Position numbers and translations under genes: made by a program. From NCBI GenBank assembly GCA_937926515.1, contig CALAZZ010000102.1, positions 1 through 30,274 on the forward strand: a stretch of 30,274 nucleotides of DNA, written 5' to 3'. Positions within the stretch are counted from its first letter, which is position 1, and each line of letters opens with the position of its first letter. Positions 21,841-29,934 of this stretch are shown piece by piece. Under the pieces are notes generated by a model. That model saw nothing but the letters and a program-made list of their open reading frames with translations. It was not told the origin of the DNA and did not search any database. Source of the DNA: an uncultured Bacteroidales bacterium. Its GTDB lineage: Bacteria > Bacteroidota > Bacteroidia > Bacteroidales > F082.

Positions 21841-23883
21841 TCAAAAAGCCAGAATTTCCTTTGCTGCGGTATAAATACGCTCTATATCGGGCAAAATAGC
21901 TTTTTCCAGTATCTTATTGAAACCAACAGGTGTAAAAGTGGAACCAACTCTTTTAACTGGCGCATCAAGAAAAGTAAAAGCCTCATCAGAAATCAAACCG
22001 GCAATTTCACCTCCAAAGCCGGCAAATACTTTGTCCTCATGCACCACAAGAGCCCTCGACGTTTTCTTAACAGATTCAATAATAGATTTTTTATCAAGTG
22101 GTACCAGGGACCGTATGTCAATCACTTCAATCTCTTTGCCTGTTTCCTCACTAATCTGGTCAGCTACCTTAATTACCATATGAGTGGCATTGCCATAAGT
22201 GATTATGGTTAGGTCCTTACCTTCTCGTCTGATACGGGCAACCCCAAATGGAACTTCAAAATCGTCTGGTACAACTGTCTCAGCGATGGGGTCATTGTAT
22301 AGTGCCTTGGGCTCGAGAAATACAGTTGGCCCCTTTGAGCGCATGGCTGTACGCAACAATCCGGCTGCATCATCAGCAAAAGAAGGATAGACTATACGCA
22401 GGCCGGGCAAGGTGGTCAAAGCACCCTCAATGGTCTGTGAATGATAAAGTCCGCCACCAATATACCCTCCGGATGCAAGCCGTATGGTCACATTTGGAGC
22501 AAACTGACCATTGCTTCTCCAATAGTCATGCGAGGTTTCAACCAGCTGCTCCATAGCAGGCCAGAAATAATCAGCAAATTCTGCACCCTCAACCACAACC
22601 CTGATTTTCTCATTATACCGACTCATACCGTTAGCTGTTCCGGTGATAAAGTCCTCTGCGATAGGTGCATTGAAAACGCGCTTGCGGCCAAACTCCTGCT
22701 GCATCCCTTTCGTAACATTAAATATACCTCCTTTGTCCTTGTTGGCCACATCCTGACCCCAAATGAAAGTGTCGGGATTATGCCTGAATTCAGCTTTTAG
22801 TGTTTCATTAAGCGCTGTTATAAATTTCTTCTTATCTCCACTTTCCTGATGGGTTCCGTCAGGATATTTCTCAGAAACAAATGGTTCCGGTATTACAAAA
22901 TCATGTATTGATTCAGGTTTTGGATCAGGAGCTTTTATTGCTTTTTTATGTGCAGCTGAAATTGTTTTCTTTGCTTCAGCATCCAGCTTATCCAGATCCT
23001 CCTCAGTAAATTTACCCAAATGCAGCAACTGGATCCTAAAGCGAGTTAGCGGATCAGACATACGTACACAATGACGTTCATTTTCATCTCGATACAGCTC
23101 ATGCTTATCAGAATTTGAATGTGAGTGAATACGCACACAGTTTGCATGCACAATCACAGGTTCACCATATTTGAGGATATGTTCCTTAGCTTCAAACATT
23201 GTATTCATCGAGTCAAAAACATTCTTTCCATCACAATACATGATTTTCAGGTTTTTAATCCCTTTGTAGTTTTCAGCAGCCCGGCGGTTAGCCGATTGGT
23301 CTTTCTGCGGAACCGAAATTCCATATTGGTTGTCTTGAAAGACAAACAATACAGGTAACTTTTCATTTGAAGCGCCGTTGATGGCCTCAAAAACATAACC
23401 TTCTGATGTTGAAGATTCTCCCTGGGAACTGATTGCAATACCCTTGGAATCGTAATACCTGATTGCCCTTGCAACGCCAACAGCATGAAGTGTATGATTT
23501 CCTGTGGCAGATGAAACATTGTGAATGTTCCATTCGGGCTTGGCAAAATGATTTGACATATGCCGGCCTCCACTGGCGATATCGGTACCTTTCGACAGCC
23601 CGTTCAAAATGATCTCTTCTGCTGTAAGGCCTGCCGCAATGGCTGTTAACATATCCCTGTAATAGGGGAAAAGAAAATCATGTTCCCTGTCAAACACCTG
23701 ACCAATGGCCAGTTGGATGCCATCATGTCCTGCATAAGGTGCATGATATGACCATCCTAGAGCTTGCTTCAAATAATTGGGAGCCTTATCATCAATTTGA
23801 CGCCCGAGGCTCATCAAGCTATACCATTTTGCCAGGGTATCCTTATTTGTGTTGTCAAGTGTGAATTTCCTTTTATGTGTCAT
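21841..23883 (-). CDS. Fused E1 alpha/beta 2-oxo acid dehydrogenase
   Basis: This 680-residue thiamine-diphosphate enzyme combines the alpha (about 1-330) and beta (about 345-680) subunits of a 2-oxo acid dehydrogenase E1. Alpha marks: SYHAPYAGHDGIQLAIG, GGRHMSNHF and the ThDP-binding region GESSTSEGYVFEAINGA...VFQDNQYGIS. The usual GDG is GES here, with Glu in the Mg-ligand position. Beta marks: TFIWGQDV, APIAEDFITGTANGMS, SGGYIGGGLYHSQTIEG, ITYGNATHM and VIDIRSLVPLDKKSI. Likely decarboxylates branched-chain 2-oxo acids or pyruvate and passes the acyl group to an E2 lipoyl protein encoded elsewhere. Fused E1 proteins of this length are common in Bacteroidota. Exact substrate unresolved. Confidence 0.92.
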   Translation of the reverse strand: MTHKRKFTLDNTNKDTLAKWYSLMSLGRQIDDKAPNYLKQALGWSYHAPYAGHDGIQLAIGQVFDREHDFLFPYYRDMLTAIAAGLTAEEIILNGLSKGTDIASGGRHMSNHFAKPEWNIHNVSSATGNHTLHAVGVARAIRYYDSKGIAISSQGESSTSEGYVFEAINGASNEKLPVLFVFQDNQYGISVPQKDQSANRRAAENYKGIKNLKIMYCDGKNVFDSMNTMFEAKEHILKYGEPVIVHANCVRIHSHSNSDKHELYRDENERHCVRMSDPLTRFRIQLLHLGKFTEEDLDKLDAEAKKTISAAHKKAIKAPDPKPESIHDFVIPEPFVSEKYPDGTHQESGDKKKFITALNETLKAEFRHNPDTFIWGQDVANKDKGGIFNVTKGMQQEFGRKRVFNAPIAEDFITGTANGMSRYNEKIRVVVEGAEFADYFWPAMEQLVETSHDYWRSNGQFAPNVTIRLASGGYIGGGLYHSQTIEGALTTLPGLRIVYPSFADDAAGLLRTAMRSKGPTVFLEPKALYNDPIAETVVPDDFEVPFGVARIRREGKDLTIITYGNATHMVIKVADQISEETGKEIEVIDIRSLVPLDKKSIIESVKKTSRALVVHEDKVFAGFGGEIAGLISDEAFTFLDAPVKRVGSTFTPVGFNKILEKAILPDIERIYTAAKEILAF

Positions 23884-24344
23884 TTTACAATAATTTTTGC
23901 CCTAATTCAACAGGCCGTTTAAGGGCTGCAAAGTTAATCATTTTGATTATTTGAAAACAATCTAAATTATCTCGCCCAACTCTGCCTGTCTTAATCTACT
24001 GATAAACTGAAGTTGGCGATCAATCCAATTCATAAGCAATGCAAAGGGAAGCTAAGCCATCCATCTTCAATATGCAATCACATGGTTTACACGCTATCAC
24101 ATCATAAAGTGCGATGCATTTAAATGAGCTACTGAGTAGTAAATTGAGGATTGTTTTCCCTTTTAGCCGACATGCTTAATTTAATAATGTTGGGTCATTA
24201 TGATCAAAGGATTCCGGGGAGTAAGTTTTTAACTGTCAAAACAGGTGGAAAGAAAAAGTCCATGCCAACACAAGGTAGTGGTGCTTTATGCCCAAACTTA
24301 ACAATCAAATAATGAAATGCATACAAAAAAATATTCTCGAAAAG
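23884..24344. other. 461-base gap between E1 and tsaC
   Basis: Apart from the E1 promoter (23929-23960) I find no supported gene. Possible frames are under 20 codons and show no family features. There is no tRNA-like cloverleaf and no clear terminator for tsaC, whose stop is at 24345. Confidence 0.4.
23929..23960 (-). promoter_or_regulatory. Promoter of the fused E1 gene
   Basis: Read on the minus strand: TTG (23958-23960), 21 bases, TAACTTTG (23929-23936). Leader about 40 bases. Confidence 0.6.
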
Positions 24345-24917
24345 CTATGGTCTGATAATAGTAAATTCACCGTTTAAACCAAGTTTAATTATAGTTGATG
24401 CTTTAGGGTGTTTTACTTCATCCTGGTAAAGTGAGACGATATGGTCAACTGTATTTTTAATCTTATCACTAATCTGCCCGAAGGTTATTGCTGTAGGTTC
24501 GCATGATATATTGGCTGAACTGGATGCAATCGGTTTCCCAAAAACTTGCACAGTTGCCATACAAAAAGGATTTGATGAAATTCGAATAGCAACCGAACCA
24601 TCAGATGCAATCATATTCTTGGCCAAATTCTTAGCACCGGGATAAACAATGGTTATCGGGTTAGAAGCGGAGTTAATCAGGTCATAGGCTATGGGAGGCA
24701 CTTCCTTTACATACAGGCTGATCTTCTCAGGATCGTCAAGCAATGCGATCAGACTTTTATTCTCATGCCGTTGCTTAACTTTAAAGAGCCTTGATACTGC
24801 TTTAGTGCTGGTTGCATCACATCCTACCCCCCAAATGGTATCAGTAGGGTAAAGAATCACATGCCCTTGGTTAAGAGCCTCAACGGCCAATTGTACTTCT
24901 TCGTCAAATGTTCTCAT
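24345..24917 (-). CDS. tsaC: Threonylcarbamoyl-AMP synthase (Sua5/YrdC)
   Basis: This 190-residue protein has the TsaC/Sua5 signatures: ILYPTDTIWGVGCDATS (about 21-37), the Lys-rich RLFKVKQRHENKSLIAL, PITIVYPG, and VAIRISSNPF with GKPIASSSANIS (about 127-137). The enzyme makes threonylcarbamoyl-AMP from Thr, bicarbonate and ATP for the t6A modification of ANN-decoding tRNAs. The length fits the short TsaC form without the extra Sua5 domain. Its ATG overlaps the stop of the glycosyltransferase gene (ATGA at 24914-24917), so the two are translationally coupled. Confidence 0.93.
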   Translation of the reverse strand: MRTFDEEVQLAVEALNQGHVILYPTDTIWGVGCDATSTKAVSRLFKVKQRHENKSLIALLDDPEKISLYVKEVPPIAYDLINSASNPITIVYPGAKNLAKNMIASDGSVAIRISSNPFCMATVQVFGKPIASSSANISCEPTAITFGQISDKIKNTVDHIVSLYQDEVKHPKASTIIKLGLNGEFTIIRP

Positions 24918-25909
24918 AGTCGTGATAATAATCTATCTGTCGATATACTCATTGCGCATTTAAAGTGCTTTTCCGGACATTGCCTCAATCCATGCAGTCC
25001 ACATGGGCGACAGCTGAGCTGCTCCATGGTTTGAATCACCACCGAATCGTCCGACAATGGCCCGAATCCGAATTCAGGTACTGTTGAACAAAACACTGCT
25101 GTGATTTTAGCATTAACGGAACTTGCTAAATGCATAGGTGCAGAGTCATTTACAAAATTCATCCTTGCATCCTTGATGAGTGCAACTGATTCGAGCAGTG
25201 TAAGCTTTCCGGCAAAATTAAAGCAGTTGGGATGATTGGACTCCTTAATGATCTTAGAACAGAGGTCAATATCTGAATCTGAGCCAATCAAATAAACATA
25301 CAGCTGGGGATCTATTTGGCTAACAAACTCAATCCACTTTTCAGCCGGGAACTGTTTGGTAAACCAAAGTGATGCAGGAGCAAGACAAATGTATGCATTT
25401 GTTTTAAACTGAGACATTCTTGCATAATCTTGTTGAGTGGGATATAGTCTGGGTTTAATGAAAGACGAATCTGTGAATTCATCTATCAGTTTAAGGTTCC
25501 GCTCGGCTTCATGAACAATACCCTCCTTCAAACCAATCTTATGCTTTACCCTTCTGCCAAAAAACAAACTGAACGGATTTTTATCAAACCCAACCGATTG
25601 ACTGGCTCTGCTAAAAATTGTAAACAAGCCGGTTGAAGCAAACCTTTGTACATTAATTATCAAATCATATTTATTTTTTCGCACTTTTTTCAACAAATGA
25701 AACAGATTTCGGTACTTACGCTGCTTCTTATTCCATAAATAAAGTGTATCGACAAAGGGATGGCCATCAAATAATTCTTCAACACCTCGCTTAATAAGCA
25801 AGTCAAGCTTGGCTTCAGGATAAAAAACATGCAGCTTCTCAAGAATTGGAGTTACCAGAATAACATCTCCAATTGAGGCTGTTTGAATGACCAATATTCG
25901 TTCCAGCAT
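24914..25909 (-). CDS. Family 9 glycosyltransferase (heptosyltransferase-like)
   Basis: From the ATG at 25907-25909 the protein has 331 residues. It begins MLERILVIQTASIGDVILVTP, the standard GT9 opening with the GDxxxxTP motif. The C-terminal half has APASLWFTKQFPAEKWIEFV, FAGKLTLLESVALIKDARMNFVNDSAPMHLASSV and GPLSDDS, matching the ADP-heptose-binding domain (NDSAPMHLA is the nucleotide-sugar site). It likely adds a heptose or similar sugar to lipopolysaccharide. The open frame extends upstream to 25975, but a promoter at 25927-25956 and the family N-terminus fix the start at 25909. Confidence 0.92.
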   Translation of the reverse strand: MLERILVIQTASIGDVILVTPILEKLHVFYPEAKLDLLIKRGVEELFDGHPFVDTLYLWNKKQRKYRNLFHLLKKVRKNKYDLIINVQRFASTGLFTIFSRASQSVGFDKNPFSLFFGRRVKHKIGLKEGIVHEAERNLKLIDEFTDSSFIKPRLYPTQQDYARMSQFKTNAYICLAPASLWFTKQFPAEKWIEFVSQIDPQLYVYLIGSDSDIDLCSKIIKESNHPNCFNFAGKLTLLESVALIKDARMNFVNDSAPMHLASSVNAKITAVFCSTVPEFGFGPLSDDSVVIQTMEQLSCRPCGLHGLRQCPEKHFKCAMSISTDRLLSRL

Positions 25910-25926
25910 AAGTTTATACAAAAAAA

Positions 25927-25956
25927 CAAAAGTAATCACAAATGCGAAATCATCAA
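25927..25956 (-). promoter_or_regulatory. Promoter of the GT9-tsaC pair
   Basis: Read on the minus strand: TTG (25954-25956), 19 bases, TACTTTTG (25927-25934). Leader about 12 bases. Confidence 0.55.
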
Positions 25957-26023
25957 TGATAAGGTAAACAATCAAAAGGTTGAACTTATCAACAACAGCT
26001 CAATCCTTTGTCAATAAATAATA

Positions 26024-26055
26024 TTGTTCGACTTGTTTAATTATCTCTATATTTG
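26024..26055 (+). promoter_or_regulatory. Promoter of the pyrBI operon
   Basis: TTG (26024-26026), 21 bases, TATATTTG (26048-26055). Expected start near 26061, giving a leader of about 170 bases before pyrB, unlike the very short leaders of several other genes here. Confidence 0.6.
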
Positions 26056-26081
26056 CATTCCGACAACATGAATCAATGTAT

Positions 26082-26201
26082 ATGTTTTCGGAATCCTTAA
26101 ATATCGGATTAGAAGCTTTCAAGCAGATATTTCCTGATTGCTTTATTTATGAATTCTTGACAAAAGACGGCTTATGCCGTCTTTTTTTTTCCTGTATATG
26201 A
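26082..26201 (+). CDS. Putative pyrBI leader peptide spanning the attenuator
   Basis: An ATG at 26082 opens a 39-codon frame that runs straight through the terminator stem and T-run (26162-26190) and stops at TGA 26199-26201, about nine bases past the T-run and 32 bases before the pyrB ATG. In enterobacterial pyrBI a 44-codon leader does the same: when UTP is low, polymerase pauses at U-rich sites, the ribosome catches up and covers the terminator, and pyrB is read. The stretch before the stem (26130-26159) is U-rich (17 of 30). A competing ATG at 26068 gives only 10 codons. Peptide sequence itself shows no family; translation is unproven. Confidence 0.5.
   Translation: MFSESLNIGLEAFKQIFPDCFIYEFLTKDGLCRLFFSCI
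26162..26190 (+). terminator. Perfect intrinsic terminator in the pyrB leader
   Basis: Stem AAAAGACGGC (26162-26171), loop TTAT, stem GCCGTCTTTT (26176-26185), within a run of nine T (26182-26190). It lies between two divergent genes, so it cannot end an upstream gene on this strand and must act on the transcript entering pyrB. Confidence 0.85.
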
Positions 26202-26233
26202 AGTCATGAAAAATAAACCCCAAAATCATCTCA

Positions 26234-27142
26234 ATGAAAAAGCGAAGTTTAGTTTCCATTAACGATTTCTCCAAAGATGAAATCAACCGCATTCTTGATC
26301 TTGCAGAAGAATTCGAACAAAAACCACGACAAAATCTATTAAACCAGAAGGTGATCGCCTCCTTGTTTTTTGAACCTTCAACACGCACACGCTTAAGTTT
26401 TGAAAGTGCAGTTCAACAATTGGGTGGTAGCATTATTGGATTTAGCAGTGCCGCAACCTCAAGTGTTCAGAAAGGTGAAACGCTGAAAGATACCATCCTT
26501 ACCGTAGCGAACTACTCCGATCTGATTGTTATGCGACATCACATCGATGGCGCAGCACGATGGGCAAGCGAAGTTTCACCTGTACCTATCATTAATGCTG
26601 GCGATGGAGCAAATCAACACCCTACCCAGTGCTTACTTGATCTCTACTCAATAAGAAAAACCCAAGGTACTTTGGAAAATCTCGACATAGCATTTGTCGG
26701 GGATCTTAAATATGGGCGTACAGTGCACAGCCTGTCAATTGCCATGACTATGTTCAACACCCGTTTTCACCTCGTTTCACCTGTTGAGCTTAAACTACCC
26801 AGTGCGGTCAAAAGACATATCAAGGAAGCTAATTTAACCTACGAACAATATACCGATTTCATGGAAATGATGCCCAAAGCTGATATCATCTACATGACCA
26901 GGATACAGCGTGAACGCTTCCCTGATCCACTTGAGTATGAAAAAGTGAAAAATGCCTATATTCTGACTAAGGATATGCTTGAATACTCGAAAAATAATAT
27001 GAAGGTGCTCCATCCCCTACCCAGAGTGAATGAAATAACCGAAGATGTGGATGAAAGCCCAAAAGCATACTATTTCCAACAAGCTTTAAATGGCGTATAT
27101 GTACGCCAGGCCCTTATAACCTATATTCTTGGACTCAAGTAA
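26234..27142 (+). CDS. pyrB: Aspartate carbamoyltransferase catalytic chain
   Basis: This 302-residue protein is PyrB, which condenses carbamoyl phosphate and aspartate, the first committed step of pyrimidine synthesis. The carbamoyl phosphate site is FEPSTRTRLSFES (residues 46-58) and the HPTQ motif is at 129-132. The catalytic-loop Ser-Lys region SSVQKGETLKDT is at 76-87, and the Asp-binding MTRIQRERF and HPLPRVNEI follow later. The length is standard. It is followed after 28 bases by pyrI, so the holoenzyme is the allosteric class B type. Expression is probably controlled by the attenuator at 26082-26201. Confidence 0.97.
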   Translation: MKKRSLVSINDFSKDEINRILDLAEEFEQKPRQNLLNQKVIASLFFEPSTRTRLSFESAVQQLGGSIIGFSSAATSSVQKGETLKDTILTVANYSDLIVMRHHIDGAARWASEVSPVPIINAGDGANQHPTQCLLDLYSIRKTQGTLENLDIAFVGDLKYGRTVHSLSIAMTMFNTRFHLVSPVELKLPSAVKRHIKEANLTYEQYTDFMEMMPKADIIYMTRIQRERFPDPLEYEKVKNAYILTKDMLEYSKNNMKVLHPLPRVNEITEDVDESPKAYYFQQALNGVYVRQALITYILGLK

Positions 27143-27170
27143 GTTCTAAACCTGTAAAAGCATTAATAAA

Positions 27171-27638
27171 ATGAATAGTAAAAGAAAAGAACTCATTGTA
27201 TCTGCAATAAGTAACGGTACAGTAATTGACCACATTCCGGCAGAAAGTGTCTTTCAGGTTATCAGAATTCTGGGCCTGGATAAGACTACAAAACCAGTGT
27301 ATTTTGGCACAAACCTAGAGAGTAAGAAATATAGCAACAAGGGAATTATCAAGATCAGTGACAAGTATTTCGAGAAAGATGAAATAAATAAAATCGCATT
27401 GGTTGCTCCAACAGCTACACTTATTGTAATCAAAGATTATGAAGTCGTTTATAAGTCAGATGTGAAAATTCCAAACCAGATCGAAAAAATTGTGAAATGC
27501 TTCAATCCCAACTGTATTACAAATAAGGAAAAGGTTGAAACCCGCTTCAAGGTGATCTATGACGAAAAGAAGCAATTAAAACTGGCTTGTAGATATTGCG
27601 AAAAAAATACATCGCGACAAAATTTTGTGTTTTCCTGA
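27171..27638 (+). CDS. pyrI: Aspartate carbamoyltransferase regulatory chain
   Basis: This 155-residue protein is PyrI. The N-terminal allosteric domain (IVSAISNGTVIDHIPAESVFQVIRILGL) binds CTP/ATP, and the C-terminal zinc domain has the four-Cys site CFNPNC (residues 123-128) and CRYC (146-149) that contacts PyrB. It gives feedback control of aspartate carbamoyltransferase. Start at ATG 27171, 28 bases after pyrB, same operon. Confidence 0.96.
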   Translation: MNSKRKELIVSAISNGTVIDHIPAESVFQVIRILGLDKTTKPVYFGTNLESKKYSNKGIIKISDKYFEKDEINKIALVAPTATLIVIKDYEVVYKSDVKIPNQIEKIVKCFNPNCITNKEKVETRFKVIYDEKKQLKLACRYCEKNTSRQNFVFS

Positions 27639-27665
27639 AAAGGATATTTTCATGTTTATAGAACC

Positions 27666-27715
27666 ATATCGCTACAATCAACGATTGGATTGATCTCAGC
27701 ATCAATTAGCGATAT
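27666..27715 (+). other. 50-base nested inverted repeat after pyrI
   Basis: ATATCGCTA (27666-27674) and TAGCGATAT (27707-27715) are a perfect 9-base inverted repeat. Inside it, one TTGAT can pair with either of two ATCAA segments, so two alternative inner hairpins are possible. There is no T-run, so it is not a plain intrinsic terminator. It could be an mRNA 3' structure or an operator for the following AlbA_2 gene. Confidence 0.45.
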
Positions 27716-27798
27716 AGGCTACTACGGATGTGATTTGCATTTTGAAATGACATGAAACAAAATGTGCGCACAATCGTTTATTGAAAAACCATCATTCC

Positions 27799-28458
27799 AT
27801 GTCTGAATATTTACAATCACTCATTGAGCAAGGTGAAAATCAAAGACTGGATTTCAAATTTGAAATTTCGGATAGCAAAAAGATCGCCCGTTCACTTGTG
27901 GCATTCGCAAATACAGATGGAGGAAAACTATTGGTTGGCATCAAGGACAACGGATCAATTGCTGGTGTCAGGTCAGAGGAAGAATATCATATGATTGAGG
28001 CTGCAGCTCAACTCTATTGTAAACCCGAAGTTAAATTCTCTACACGCGAATGGAATATTGGGGGAAAGATAGTGCTTGAAGTGGCAGTGCCTCGCAGTAA
28101 AGATGTAAAACATAGAGCGCCTGATAAAAACAACGAATACAAAGTTTATGTGCGTGTTGATGATCAAAACCTGCTGGCCAACCAAATTTTACTCCAGGTA
28201 TGGAAAAGAAAAAAATCAACAAAGCCAGTCAAGGTTAGTTTTACCGAAGTTGAGTCGAAGCTGTTAAAACACCTCGAAAACAATGGACCTATTAGTAAAA
28301 ATGAATTTATTAAACTTTGCAATATCTCATGGACACGAGCCAATCGTATTCTAGTTGATTTCATCCTTCTGGGTATCATTCAAATGAATTTGTTTGAAAA
28401 AGGTGCTACTTTTGAATTGATTGATCTGAATTATATGGAACACTTTGATGAAAAATGA
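27799..28458 (+). CDS. AlbA_2 (Schlafen-like) domain protein with winged helix
   Basis: Starting at the ATG at 27799, the 219-residue protein begins with an AlbA_2 domain: ENQRLDFKFEISDSKKIARSLVAFANTDGGKLLVGIKDNGSIAGV at about 12-57 is diagnostic. The domain closes near YKVYVRVDDQNLLA (about 115-128). Residues about 145-205 (VSFTEVESKLLKHLENNGPISKNEFIKLC, WTRANRILVDFILLGII) look like a winged-helix DNA-binding domain. Such proteins are predicted transcription regulators; the role of the AlbA_2 part is unsettled. The upstream TTG start at 27781 is possible, but the ATG fits the family better. Target unknown; the inverted repeat at 27666 is a candidate binding site. Confidence 0.87.
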   Translation: MSEYLQSLIEQGENQRLDFKFEISDSKKIARSLVAFANTDGGKLLVGIKDNGSIAGVRSEEEYHMIEAAAQLYCKPEVKFSTREWNIGGKIVLEVAVPRSKDVKHRAPDKNNEYKVYVRVDDQNLLANQILLQVWKRKKSTKPVKVSFTEVESKLLKHLENNGPISKNEFIKLCNISWTRANRILVDFILLGIIQMNLFEKGATFELIDLNYMEHFDEK

Positions 28459-28493
28459 TCTGAAAGTCAGATATGGCATATCATCGAATATTT

Positions 28494-28501
28494 TATATTT
28501 G
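28494..28501 (+). promoter_or_regulatory. -7 element giving a near-leaderless transcript
   Basis: TATATTTG ends four bases before the ATG at 28506. No -33 element is clear, but the position suggests the transcript starts at or next to the start codon. Confidence 0.45.
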
Positions 28502-28505
28502 TAAC

Positions 28506-29135
28506 ATGAAACAATACCTGATCATCGCCTATCTATTAATGCTTATCTGCCCGGAACTTAACGCACAAGGGATGAATGGTTTTACCGAACATCAACCTTT
28601 TGGTGGAATTGTCCCCAAAAAAGCAGAAAAAAACGATAAGTTACAGGTAAACTTACAATTAGGTAGTATATTTTTTACAGGAAACAACACAGGTAGTGGT
28701 TTTGGCACCTATATTCTACCTGTTGTTACCTACCCGATTAACAATAGATTTAAAATGCGATTCGGCACAAATATATATCAGGGATATGGTCATACATTGT
28801 ACCACTTTTCCACCGATAACGGCATGGTCTATCAAGGCCGGCAAAATATTTCTACTGCAACAGTTTTCGTTTCAGGCAGCTATGATTTCAATCCCAACCT
28901 GACTATTTTTGGTTCTGCTTACAAGCAATTCGATCTCAATCAACCCCAAGTTGAAATGAACCCTCAAGCAATTAATTTTGAGCGTGAAGGCTTCACCGCA
29001 GGCTTCAACCTCCGGCTTACAGAAAATATGCAAATCAACGGAATGATAGAATATACAAGAGGTTCAGGCATTGATAGTTTCAATCCATATTACAGCACTC
29101 CGACATTATACCATAGACATCCTTTGATGTGGTAA
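28506..29135 (+). CDS. Exported barrel-like protein of unknown function
   Basis: From the ATG at 28506 the protein has 209 residues with a signal peptide (MKQYLIIAYLLMLICPELNA, cut before Q). The mature part has amphipathic strands (LQVNLQLGSIFFTG, YILPVVTYPINNRFKMRFGTNIYQGY, ATVFVSGSYDFNPNLTIFGSAYKQF, GFTAGFNLRLTENMQINGMIEYTRG) typical of a small outer-membrane beta-barrel, and it ends MW, an aromatic C-terminus as in many barrels. No family recognised. The open frame extends upstream to 28473, but the -7 element at 28494-28501 and the signal peptide favour 28506. Confidence 0.75.
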   Translation: MKQYLIIAYLLMLICPELNAQGMNGFTEHQPFGGIVPKKAEKNDKLQVNLQLGSIFFTGNNTGSGFGTYILPVVTYPINNRFKMRFGTNIYQGYGHTLYHFSTDNGMVYQGRQNISTATVFVSGSYDFNPNLTIFGSAYKQFDLNQPQVEMNPQAINFEREGFTAGFNLRLTENMQINGMIEYTRGSGIDSFNPYYSTPTLYHRHPLMW

Positions 29136-29166
29136 TAAATCATTACTCAATAAAATTCATATTCAA

Positions 29167-29934
29167 ATGATCATATTACTTTCACCAGCAAAATCATTGG
29201 ATTTTGATTCGGAAATTCCGCATACTTCCTTTTCGGTTCCCCAATTTCTTGATCAATCAGAAAAGCTTATCAGTAAACTAAAAAAACTCAAACCTGTCAA
29301 TATTAAGAAACTGATGAATATCAGTAATGATCTGGCTGGTTTGAATTTTCAGCGTTATCAAGACTGGCACAAAGCCGATCAACCCGGACAGGCAAGGCAA
29401 GCCGTGTACGCATATAAAGGCGATGTGTATATTGGTCTTGATGCCTACACCATGACAGAAAAAGATATCGATTTCGCAAACAAACATCTACGTATTTTAT
29501 CAGGTTTATATGGTATCCTTAAACCCACCGATCTGATCTTGCCACACCGGCTTGAAATGGGTACGAAAATCAAAATTGGGAAATCCAACGACCTCTATCA
29601 ATATTGGAAAACTCAACTTACTAATCATCTGGAAAAAGAGCTTAATGAATCATCTGAAAACTTAATCATCAATCTGGCCTCGGTAGAATATTCTAAAAGT
29701 GTTGATTTTAAACAGATTGGAGCAAAAGTCATTACCCCTGTTTTTAAAGATTATAAAAATGGTGACTACAGGATCATTAGCTTCTATGCAAAAAAAGCCC
29801 GTGGTATGATGGCATCCTATATTATAAGGAATCAAATCATGAATTCTGATCATATCAGAAGTTTCAATCAGGATGGTTATCACTTCAACAACGATCTTTC
29901 AACTGATATTAAACCAGTTTTTACCCGTAATTAG
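29167..29934 (+). CDS. yaaA: Peroxide stress protein YaaA
   Basis: This 255-residue protein matches YaaA/DUF328 from end to end: MIILLSPAKSLDF opening, LMNISNDLAGLNFQRYQDW, QAVYAYKGDVYIGLDAYTM, LRILSGLYGILKPTDLILPHRLEMG, NLASVEYSKSVD and the closing FYAKKARGMMASYIIRN. YaaA lowers intracellular free iron during peroxide stress in E. coli, and the fold binds DNA. No peroxide-response operator is visible. Start at ATG 29167, 31 bases after the barrel gene, possibly co-transcribed. Confidence 0.95.
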   Translation: MIILLSPAKSLDFDSEIPHTSFSVPQFLDQSEKLISKLKKLKPVNIKKLMNISNDLAGLNFQRYQDWHKADQPGQARQAVYAYKGDVYIGLDAYTMTEKDIDFANKHLRILSGLYGILKPTDLILPHRLEMGTKIKIGKSNDLYQYWKTQLTNHLEKELNESSENLIINLASVEYSKSVDFKQIGAKVITPVFKDYKNGDYRIISFYAKKARGMMASYIIRNQIMNSDHIRSFNQDGYHFNNDLSTDIKPVFTRN

